Below are positions 1 through 10,778 of a stretch of 64,000 nucleotides of DNA, one piece after another. The notes below the pieces were generated by a model that was not told where the DNA came from, ran no database searches, and was given only the letters and a program-made list of their open reading frames with translations. The position numbers were made by a program, and so were the translations under genes. Each line of letters begins with the position of its first letter. The stretch's first letter is position 1. This stretch comes from Plumapathes pennacea (Eukaryota > Cnidaria > Anthozoa > Antipatharia > Myriopathidae), in the NCBI GenBank assembly GCA_964036295.1, contig OZ038464.1, forward strand, positions 3,104,501 through 3,168,500, read 5' to 3'.

Positions 1-406
1 AGACATCTTTGAAGTTGGGGCTCAGCTCGGCTCGGCACTTCACAGCCCCTATGTAAGGATTACTGAAGGCGACAGAGAGAGGAAAGCGCTGCTGACCAAC
101 GACAATGTTGTAGAGAACCGCGCCTGAAACGCCCGTCATGAAACTGCTGTCTTTCTCGCAACCAGCGAAGGATATGCTCGCCATCGCGTTGCAGGTGCCT
201 GGGGACGTCCAGAATTTTCCGGAGTCAAACCAGTTTTGAACAGGTTCGATTTTGAACTCGGTCTGGTTTGCCAGAGTGACTGTTATCCAGCGGAATCTTT
301 TCTCCAGGGATTCGTTTGCTGGCATGGTTCCGAAGAGACCTCTGTCCGTTGCCCTGGCTAATGCGGCGTTGAATGAAGTGCCGGACATCACTGCAGTATT
401 CATCAT
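1..406 (-). CDS. Actinoporin-like protein, copy 1 (partial at window edge)
   Basis: An open minus-strand frame begins at a double ATG (406 and 403) and runs off the window after about 135 codons, so the C-terminus is missing. It resembles actinoporin-type pore-forming proteins. Around residues 40-120 it carries the pattern R-x-I-x-V-x-L-x-N-x-T, then W-F-x-S-G, a Pro-rich turn, T-G-V-S-G-x-x-L-Y and F-S-N-P, in the order seen in sea anemone cytolysins. The second copy at 4568-5140 is about 70% identical by eye. No secretory signal peptide is visible at the N-terminus, and the acidic/aromatic Y-D-Y stretch that follows the F-S-x-P motif in classical lytic actinoporins is absent, so toxicity cannot be assumed. 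No intron is needed. Family call is from motif order only. Confidence 0.6.
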   Translation of the reverse strand, partial: MMNTAVMSGTSFNAALARATDRGLFGTMPANESLEKRFRWITVTLANQTEFKIEPVQNWFDSGKFWTSPGTCNAMASISFAGCEKDSSFMTGVSGAVLYNIVVGQQRFPLSVAFSNPYIGAVKCRAELSPNFKDV

Positions 407-1300
407 TTTAGCCTGATGGACGAACACAGTATTATTTTTCGATTGGGCACTTGGATTGTTTCTCTCGTTCTCGTGACCAACATACCGCAGTACTTTTGTT
501 TGTATATTTTACATAGCGATAACCCGGAAGCAGCTACTTGTAACATTCAGAGCGGATTCGCGTGAGTGACTTTTAAATATTATGCGGTGCTCTAAAAGTT
601 GATAAAAAAAACCTCGATCTTTCGTCAACGAGAATGAAAGATTGCTACACTTAGTTTTATTAGAATATACCTCGCGAGTAAAGGTTTAATAGAGCAGCCC
701 ATCTCAATGGTTGCGTTATACAGATCTTGCGATATCTCCGCTTCGTTTTGTATGCAATATCAAATTGCCTGGAATTGCTCCTGAGCTGTCTGAGCTCTCA
801 GATTAATAGTAGACTCTAATATCTTGACTGCCGTCGACGTAAGGTTGTCTGGATATGCTGAACGCCGTCAGAAATGTGCTGGTTGCCTTCGCTAGAGCCA
901 ACGTTGACGTTGAACGACCGAATAAGATTGTAGTTCATGTTCATGTAAACAGATATAATATAATAATATAATATAATGAACAGAGAAAAGCGTTACCACA
1001 TCCTTGAATCGACGCTGAACATTTGTTTGCAGATATCCAGTGACTCGACAAGAAAGAAATTCATTCAAATTAGTCCCACAAAGCGTAAGCGTTATACAGA
1101 CCTCCAAAAATACAAAGTCTCTTGCGTTATATACAGACCTCCGGCGATATATCCGCTTCGCTTTGTATGCAATGTCTGTCTGAGTTCTCAGTTAGTAGAC
1201 TCTAATATCTAGACTGTCAGAAATTAGTTGGTTTGCTTCGCTAAAGCCAACGTTGCCGCTGAACGACCGAATAAGATCGTTTCATGTACTACATCCTTGG
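407..1300. other. 5' flank of actinoporin-like copy 1, no gene seen
   Basis: No coding exon is recognisable. The stretch holds an AT-rich run (TATAATATAATA at about 952-975) and two diverged repeats of the sequence around ATATCCAGTGACTCGAC. Short open frames on both strands lack codon or family signal. Confidence 0.5.
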
Positions 1301-1890
1301 TTCCACGCCGAATTTGTTAGCAGATATCCAGTGACCCGACAAGAAAGAAATTCATTCAAATCCGTGCTTAGACGTGCGTGTATTTACTAAAGGATGCGTC
1401 TGCTTGCACGAGAATTTGGAGATAGAAACTCAAAACGCAGCCCACAGCGGATCATTTCCAAGACGTTACGTTTCTTTTCCATGTAAACGGCGAAAACGGA
1501 GGCGAAAAACGCTTTTAAACGAAGAATTATTCCTGTGATCCGAGGGTCATCATGGTTTCGCGTGTCATTTATATGCAAAGGTTGAAGAGGAATCACGCAA
1601 CATTGGCATATAAAAGCTATCCCTGTCGATGCGTAAGACAGGAGAAAACAGGCTTCACTGCAAGAATACGACAATAGATGTGTTTTACCTTTGGTTGAAG
1701 GGACTTCTCAACAAGAAACGGGTGACGCGGCCAAGTCAGGAGTCAGTCGTAACACGATTTGCATACATTAATCAATGTTTACTTATTTGTCATTGGTCTC
1801 TTTTTCTGAGAATTCGATGGTTCGCTATTCGAAATATTTGAAATATTTGGTTGCAAACGTAAATGACTGTTTATGGATTGGTTGCATGGA

Positions 1891-3185
1891 AAAGGTGGAG
1901 TGCAGAGTGTGGAAAATGTGGAGTGTGCGGAGTCCGACGTAATTTTTATGGAAAATGCTGGGTCTAATAGATCTCATTTTGCGAGTGGATTACCTGGCCA
2001 GAATATGAGTCTTGGATGGTTTTCCTTTGAAATCATCGGGTAACACGGTGCCATTCTTTGAGGTTAACTGCAACAGAGCCATGATCAGCGCTCTTTCCGC
2101 CATTTTAGAACGAAAACACCCTTGCTCCTCCCCTAACGGGTATTGTTTTGTGTTGATTCCGGTAAACTTCCGCTCCGATGTAACAACCTTACTGAATAGT
2201 AATTTAACATGCGGTACGTTTATTGAATATCCACCTTAATAATATAGATGCAAAAATCAGAGTTGATTGCACAGATTAATTGATTTTGCACACTTCGTTC
2301 CATAGCAATCACACAAGCTCAACTTTTGCATCGAGAAAAAATAATGGCCAAGAGCGAGAGATTCCCAAAACATAAACAAAGCAGCCATAAAAGTTTAAAC
2401 TGGGAAATTCAAACGAACGAAATTGACTCTAGAACATGGACGAAATGCCTGTAAGAAATTTGGGGAGGAGCTGGCAGAATTATCGTCGCAAGGTGAAATC
2501 TACGAGCCCGAAGTCAAGTTATGTTTGGAGATTAGCAAAGTGCCAAGCCATCCGCAGTGGGAATAGTCTGAAACTTCAAGAGGTCATCGACAGGTCGTGA
2601 TCAGTAAACTTCGTAAGTTGAGTCTCTAGTTTCGATCCAATTTCTTCTGCTGAAAAGCTTGTTTGTGAAGTTTAGTCGCTCAATGTTCGCGAGTGTGTCG
2701 ATTGGCTCTGCAGAACTTTATGACAAGCTTGAAGCCTTCACGATACGATAGCAATTTTTTCACTGAACTGCAGCTTCAACGGCTTCAGCAACTTAATCTT
2801 CGCTAAGTAAATGTAACTATATGGACTTGCCGTAAACTCAGGTTTCTCTTCCTTTCTGAGAATGTCGGCAGCCAGTTATGCCGTTTTAGCGGTTCTGTTG
2901 TTCGGTGACTTTCATTTTGTAATAGAAGCGGCTCGGGTTTACACAAACTTTCGAGCTCTCCCAAACTAATGAGATCGATCTGAGATTATATCGGTTTAGG
3001 ATCGGTATTACTCCCTAGTGTGAACGGCCTCTGTTACTGGTAAACTTAAGGGACTCATTTTCCATAAAAATTACGTCAGACTCCGCATTTTCCATAAAAA
3101 TTACGTTAGACTCCGCATTTTCCACACTCCTCATTTTCCACACTCCTCATTTTCCACACTCCGCACTCCTCATTTTCCATCCAAC
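1891..3185. mobile_element. Putative non-autonomous element with inverted repetitive ends
   Basis: The left end (1891-1961) contains GGAAAAGGTGGAGTGCAGAG and a CGGAGTCCGACGTAATTTTTATGGAAAATG-type block. The right end (about 3057-3180) carries the reverse complement in several tandem copies of CATTTTCCACACTCC. The interior has no recognisable protein. It lies between the two actinoporin-like copies. Confidence 0.45.
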
Positions 3186-3239
3186 CTTATGGATTGATCT
3201 CCAATGATATTCATTTAGGTTAATTATTTACGACGCAGT

Positions 3240-4000
3240 GACGCGGTATCTTATAACTCGACTCGTATTACGCTTTCCTCGTGCTTTCGGTTCAAGCGTC
3301 CTGTGATCGTCGTTAAATTAAGACAAGACATTAAGTTCACCCCTTCCGGTGCTGTCCTCCGCATCAAATGGACCAAAACCCTCCAGCACCAGGAGGGCTT
3401 ACCACTGAACCCTCTACCCAGCATTCCCGACTCCGCACTCTGTCCCGTCGCAGCGGTCCTGCATTACTTCCGCCTGGTTCCGGCCTCTCCCACTTTGCCG
3501 ATGTTTGCGTGCCCTCCACATCGGGCTGTCGTCCTATCACCGCAAACTACTTCCGCTTATCACTTAAGGTGATGTTACACTGGTCGATTTGCAACGCTAC
3601 GATGTTGCGCTAAAAATCGTTCAGGTGTAACACCCCATCGTGAACGATTTTTCGCGATGTTTGCAGTGCTGCAACGCGTTGCAAGTTTTTGAAAGCGATT
3701 CAAAAACTTGCAATACCGTAGCATGAATTTGAAGAAAATCGGCGTTGCAAATCGTCGTTGCAAATCGACAAGCGTAACACCAGTTTTAAGCGTCTCATCT
3801 CACGCATCGGTTTAGCCCTAAGGATTACTCCCCTCACAGTTTGCGGCGCGGCCGAGCGATCTTTACCTTTCAGTCCGGTGTTCCCGAACACTTAATCAAG
3901 TTACACGGCGATTGGCGCTCAGACGCTTATCAAGCTTACCTGACTCTCCCACTAGCAACTCGTTCACGTGTCGCCGATATCGCGGCTATAGGCATTCGTC
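3240..4000 (+). pseudogene. Tyrosine recombinase relic (Crypton/DIRS-type), split by a MITE
   Basis: The part before 3565 reads as the middle of a eukaryotic-element tyrosine recombinase, with the typical block W-T-K-T-L-Q followed by P-L-P-S-I-P-x-S-x-L-C-P-V-x-A. The part after 3790 carries the catalytic C-terminal block: H-S-L-R-R-G with the active-site Arg, then G-V-P-x-H-L-I-K-x-H-G-D-W-R-S-D-A-x-x-x-Y with the Tyr nucleophile position, and P-L-A-T-R. The two parts are separated by a ~220-bp inverted-repeat insertion. At least one further frameshift lies just before the R-R-G block, and no N-terminal half is visible. This is a dead copy of a mobile element common in coral genomes. Confidence 0.7.
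3566..3787. mobile_element. MITE inserted in the recombinase relic, TTAA flanks
   Basis: The ends are AAGGTGATGTTACAC...TCGATTTGCAACG and CAAATCGAC...GCGTAACACCAG, inverted with respect to each other. TTAA occurs at both junctions (3564-3567 and 3786-3789), suggesting a piggyBac-type TTAA target duplication. The same termini bound the larger element at 21931-23117. Confidence 0.65.
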
Positions 4001-4295
4001 CCAGCAACTATGGCTTTGTAAATTCGTCTTTTCCCAGGTTGCTTAGTTTGTTTCGTTTTCGCCGAGTTGCTATTGCGTTCATCGTCTTGTACTAAGAAGA
4101 ACGACAGTTGTGGGCAGAACAGAAATGTTGTCCACATTCTGAAAACCTCGTTATTGTAAAAAATCAATTGAAGTCGCGTGAGAGGTTGCCCTTCCCTCTC
4201 CCTATTTAGTCTTGTAACTATATTTGAACGCATTCACAAGAAAATTGAGTCTAAAAACGAAATATGTGTTGTTTAATCTGAACAAATGTTACAGT

Positions 4296-4452
4296 ACCCT
4301 GTTTCCAGAGGTTTCTCGCTCTCGGAAAATCCAGGCTTCGCCTCGCCTCGCCCCCAGCCCCCCGCCGCCCGTGATTTCGGCCCCAGCTCTACGCGGCCGC
4401 GCAGCCCGGATTTTCCGAGAGCGAGAAACCTCTGGAACCCAGGGTAAAGTTA
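4296..4452. mobile_element. Short foldback/MITE
   Basis: The left arm CCAGAGGTTTCTCGCTCTCG, followed by GAAAATCC, is matched by the inverted right arm GGATTTTCC...GAGAAACCTCTGG across a G+C-rich centre. Outer ends read ACCCTG and CAGGGT. Related shorter foldbacks occur at 6337-6425 and 39611-39700. Confidence 0.6.
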
Positions 4453-4567
4453 CAGTGCAATCTCGGTGAATCAAAACAATCACTATATACGGTCCCACTA
4501 CGAAACACAGCTGGTTTTCTGCTCAGTATTATGGATTTGTAATGAAATGGTCTCAGTGGTTTGCAAT

Positions 4568-5140
4568 CTACGAGCAGTACTGTCGTCCCTCGCTGATTTC
4601 CACACGAGAATGTTGACCAGGAATGGATACCACTTTCACACTAATGTCGACTTGCCTTTTGTCCCCGTCCCAAAACCGCCCCAGCGGCTGCGAAGGCGCA
4701 CAGTAGGCGTCCCCGCTGTCCATACGTTTCCAGACATCTTTGTAGTTGGGGCTCAGCTCGGCTCTACACTTCACGGCCCCTATTAGAGGATTACTGAAGG
4801 CGATAGAGAGAGGAAAGCACTGCTCAAAAACAACGATGTGGCAGAGTAACGCGCCTGAAACGCCCGTCATGAAACTGCTGTCCTTCTCGCAGCCGGAGAA
4901 GGACATGCTCGCCATCGGTTTGCAGGTGCCCGGGGAGATCCAGAATTTTCCAGAGTCAAACCAGTTACCAACAGGTTTGATTATAAACTCGGTCTGGTTT
5001 GCCAGAGTGACTCTTATCCAGCGGTGCCCTTTCTCTAGGGCGTTTTTTGCTGGTGCTGAACTTCTGAAAAGACCCATGTCCTTTGCCGTGGTTAATGCGG
5101 TGTTGAACAAAGTGCCGGTCGTCAGTTTAGTGTTCATCAT
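4568..5140 (-). CDS. Actinoporin-like protein, copy 2 (intact single exon, 190 aa)
   Basis: This uninterrupted 190-codon minus-strand frame starts at a double ATG (5140 and 5137). Its length is close to the roughly 175-200 residues of actinoporin-family proteins. The core has a beta-strand R-W-I-R-V-T-L-A-N, the W-F-D-S-G motif, T-G-V-S-G-A-L and L-S-I-A-F-S-N-P, as in the family (anemone cytotoxin fold). Several cysteines are present, whereas anemone actinoporins usually have none. No signal peptide is evident, and the aromatic phosphocholine-site residues after F-S-x-P are not conserved. It may therefore be an intracellular or non-lytic actinoporin-like protein. It lies in a tandem duplication with the gene at 1-406. 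A (GTT)n tract and a poly-C run lie upstream of its start. Confidence 0.65.
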   Translation of the reverse strand: MMNTKLTTGTLFNTALTTAKDMGLFRSSAPAKNALEKGHRWIRVTLANQTEFIIKPVGNWFDSGKFWISPGTCKPMASMSFSGCEKDSSFMTGVSGALLCHIVVFEQCFPLSIAFSNPLIGAVKCRAELSPNYKDVWKRMDSGDAYCAPSQPLGRFWDGDKRQVDISVKVVSIPGQHSRVEISEGRQYCS

Positions 5141-5238
5141 TTCAGCCTGACGGACGAAAACAGTTTTTCGAGTCTGAGCCCTGGGCCCAGATTAACTAAA
5201 TCCTTTCTCGTATTCTCTTGATCAACAAACTGCAGTTT

Positions 5239-5248
5239 TGTGTGTGTG

Positions 5249-5283
<35 letters not shown>
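5239..5283. repeat. (GTT)n microsatellite
   Basis: A run of about a dozen GTT units lies immediately after a short GT tract, in the 5' flank of actinoporin-like copy 2. It reads as poly-Gln on the minus strand, but no gene supports that reading. Confidence 0.9.
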
Positions 5284-5284
<1 letters not shown>

Positions 5285-5426
5285 ATTTCTTTTTGTTTTC
5301 TTTTTTTAATTATTTCCAATATTTTGGATCTAGTCTTGGATAGGGTCACAAAAAAGTTAATGCTCTTAGATAGGGTATTATATTTATAGCGGCACACCCC
5401 CACCCTCATTTTCTACCGAGTTACCC

Positions 5427-5447
5427 CCCCCCCCCCCCCCCCCCCCT
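5427..5447. repeat. Poly-C run
   Basis: A run of about 21 C residues. The exact length is unreliable in such tracts. Confidence 0.85.
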
Positions 5448-5708
5448 TCCCAGTCATATTGTAAGGGAAACTTGACCCTTTTAAGGCCTAAAATGACACA
5501 AAAGTTTAGGCCTTACCCAGGATTCACCTATACTTGTGGTTTGATCAAATATGAAAATCGAAAACATCCGCATCTGTTCGCGGCGACTTCTCGGTTTCAG
5601 CTACCCGACTTCTATCGGTATTTGTCGGAATTCTATCGGACTTCTATCGGAATCTGTCGACATTCATTTTATGTGTATTTGTGTGGCGGCGACGAAGCAA
5701 GTAGAAAG

Positions 5709-6345
5709 GACCTCTGGGCGCGCGAGGTAGCAACCTCGCTTCGCTCCGGGCTTGTCGCTGATTGGTGATCGCCTTGTGACCATGGTAACTAAAAGCTACT
5801 TCGTCTTGATTGGCTCTTTCAAACCGGTTTTACCAGTTCAAGGCCAAGTTGTTCAAAGCCTGTAATCCAGGATTAATCAAACTCTTTCCTTCGCACTCTT
5901 GGCTAACAAACGAAGGTTTTGTTCAAAGACTAACTAAAAAACTTCTTTTAGCTCAAAACTTATCAAGAACGCTGAGCTCTGAGTAAAACCTTCCCAATCC
6001 CAGGTTTAAAGATGACAAAAAGTTTGCTCCTAATCCAGTCTGACAAACAAAATAATGACCTTCAGCAAACTACGACGGCGACGGCAACGCGAGAAACCAC
6101 GAAAAAATGTCTCTGTATTCTTTGTCTTTGTAACTTCGCCTATTTTTAAAGTTGCTCAAATTAGTTCCGTTTTTACCGAGCTTCTTTCGCTCTTATCGTC
6201 GCTTACTCTGCATTGAGCTTTATTGTTTCACCGAGGTTGCCGTCGTCCTCTCCCGTCCTGGTGCTAAAGCTCCCTAATGTCGATCGCGAGCAAGAAGAAT
6301 TGGCGTGGAAGTGACGTTGCTACCTCGCGCGCCCAGAGGTTTCCT
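5709..6345. mobile_element. Inverted-repeat-bounded element
   Basis: CCTCTGGGCGCGCGAGGTAG at 5709 recurs inverted as CTACCTCGCGCGCCCAGAGG near 6320-6340. Inside it, at 5835-6045, is a diverged copy of the GGGCCCGG MITE family seen intact at 10347 and 16055, recognisable by its AATCCAGGATTAA and AGCTCAAAAC...ATCAAG blocks. Confidence 0.5.
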
Positions 6346-7154
6346 CGCCACCGTTCATCTTTGCCGCTTTCTGCCGAGCCTTCACCGCCTTTCATTGGCA
6401 GGCGAGGAACCTTTGGAGCCAGGGTACATATATCCTTGACACCACTCCGAATTTGTTAGCAGATATTTAGTAACAAAAAGGAAATTCATTCAAATCCGAA
6501 AAAACGTGAGCCTGCTTTTTACCACACGGATGCATCTGCTTGCACGTAAAAAAACGGAGCTAAAAACTCAAAACGCAGCAAACAGCAGATTATATCCAAG
6601 ATGTTATGGTTTCTTTTTCCATGTAAACGGCGAAAACGCCCGAATAAGATCGTTTCATGTACTACATTGACTCCACGCCGAACTTGTTAGCAGATATCCA
6701 GTGACCAGTGACTCGACAAGAAAGAAATTGATTCAATTCCGACCGCAAAACGTGCTGGACCTGCGTATATTTACTAAAGGATGCGTCTGCTTGCACGAAA
6801 ATTCGGAGATAGAATCTCAAAACGCAGCCCACGGCGGATCATTTCCAAGACGTTACGTTTCGGCGAAAACGGAGGTGAAAAACGCTTTTAAACGAACATT
6901 TATTCCTGTGATCTGAGAGCCAAAGATAGCATGGATCAACATGCCATTTGTTTATATGCAAAGGTCGAAGATGAATCGCACAACAATGGCATATGAAAAC
7001 TTCCCCAGTCGATGCGTAAGACGGTAGGAAACAGGTTTTACTGCAAGAATACGACAATAAATGTGTTTTTACCTTTGGATGCAAGGATTTCTCAGCAAGA
7101 AACGGGTGATGCGACCGAGTCAGGAGTCACTTAGAACACGATTTGCATACATTT

Positions 7155-7343
7155 AACAAATAAACCAGCTGCAAGCGTGCTCCGTTCAGAAATAAAGCAC
7201 ACAGCAAGTGACGAGAGCACGAAATAAGTGTAGGGAGAAACGCGAGCCGAAGGCGAGCGTTTTTCCCCACTTCTTGAGTGCTCTCGGCACTTGCTAAGTG
7301 CTTTATTTCTTAACGGAGCACGCTTGAAGCTGGTTTATTTGTT
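7155..7343. mobile_element. Foldback MITE
   Basis: AACAAATAAACCAGCT-GC-AAGCGTGCTCCGTT at the left is inverted at the right as AACGGAGCACGCTTGAAGCTGGTTTATTTGTT. The arms continue through the AAATAAAGCAC/GTGCTTTATTT and GAGAGCAC/GTGCTCTC blocks. No coding content. Confidence 0.7.
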
Positions 7344-9870
<2,527 letters not shown>

Positions 9871-10225
9871 GGCGCGAGGTTCATGTAATTTAATTCCCAT
9901 GTTCCCTGCGGCATGTTCCCGTCACGTGACCCTTAGTGTAATGGAACCTCAACTCTCCACTTGTGCGCGAGCGAAAAATAACGTTTTTGTGCAATGACCG
10001 CTGACTTAAAGTAAAGTGATTGCAGGCTGGAAAAAAACATTTCTGCGGTGTCATTTTCGAGAGCAAACGAAGGACTGTGACTAGTTGTTATGCAACGAGT
10101 TTATTTGTAAAGATAGATTTCCACCGAAATTTAATATTTTTGAAACTTAAAAGCGATTAAGAACAAGAGGCTGCGCTTCATCTTAGGAGTCGTATACCGC
10201 TCTAGAGAAAACGTAAACAAGACCC
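9871..10225. other. 3' flank of METTL1, no gene seen
   Basis: The space between the convergent METTL1 and MCFD2 genes. No reading frame with family signal. A sequence resembling a poly(A) signal could not be assigned with confidence. Confidence 0.4.
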
Positions 10226-10649
10226 GTGAAAAGAGGTCAAAATGTAGATTCTCTCAACTAGTAAAGAAGATGTATGAGTGATATCGTGACAATTAATAGT
10301 TTATTTAGCTTTCTTCTGAGCAAGGTATTAAAAGCCAAGTTCCCCTGGGCCCGGTTTTTCGAAAGCCGATTAAGCTAATCCATGCAGGATTAACGAAATT
10401 CTTTCTGACGACCTCTCTGCCGATAAAATGCAGGGTTTGGTTCAAATATGGATTAAAAAGCTTGTTTTAGCTGAATACATATCAAGGAAATCGTTGCAGG
10501 ACAAAACCTTCACATTTTCAGGCTTATAAATGACAGGAAAGTTTACACCTAATCCAGGATTAGCCTAATCGTGCTTCGAAAAACCGGGCCCTAGTGAGAA
10601 ACTGAAGACGAAAATTGAAGTTGATAATTCTTGGAAGTGAAAGGGTTAA
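10226..10649. mobile_element. TTAA MITE family, copy B, interrupted by another MITE
   Basis: Both halves match copy A at 8876-9085: TAGATTCTCTCAACTAGTAA...CTGAGCAAGGTATTAAAAGCC before the break and TGAGAAACTGAAGACG...GTGAAAGGGTTAA after it. The break is filled by the GGGCCCGG MITE at 10347-10591, so that element inserted later. Confidence 0.75.
10347..10591. mobile_element. GGGCCCGG MITE, copy 1
   Basis: The terminal inverted repeat is GGGCCCGGTTTTTCGAA, matched by TTCGAAAAACCGGGCCC at the right. Subterminal blocks CTAATCC...AGGATTAA and AATCCAGGATTAG are also inverted. A second intact copy is at 16055-16294 and a diverged one at 5835-6045. Confidence 0.85.
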
Positions 10650-10778
10650 TAAGTGAGTAATAAGACGTGTTCATGAAGTTGTGTTTGATCATTCAACATG
10701 AAATAAAAATTAGACAAAAAAAAAAAAGAAAAGAAAAGAAAACATTCTTGAAATTTATCCTCGACACTCGTCCCAGGC

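Larger units (their letters stand above)
1..1750. repeat. Segmental duplication, left copy
   Basis: Bases 1-1750 match 4732 to about 7135 in the same orientation, over the actinoporin-like gene and its 5' flank. Shared landmarks outside the gene include the stretch at 1310-1545 with TTAGCAGATATCCAGTGAC and GGATGCGTCTGCTTGCACG, which recurs at 6665-6905. A shorter internal repeat of the same stretch begins at 1005. The right copy is longer because of later insertions. Confidence 0.75.
4732..7135. repeat. Segmental duplication, right copy
   Basis: This is the second copy of the block that starts at position 1. It carries extra material: a (GTT)n run at 5239-5283, a poly-C run at about 5427-5447, an inverted-repeat element at 5709-6345, a small foldback at 6337-6425 and an additional diverged repeat of the flank at 6440-6620. 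Homology to the left copy resumes at 6655-7135. Confidence 0.7.

Noticed and set aside
5137-5409. Poly-Gln protein on the minus strand
   Set aside because: Comes from the GTT microsatellite in the flank of the actinoporin-like gene.
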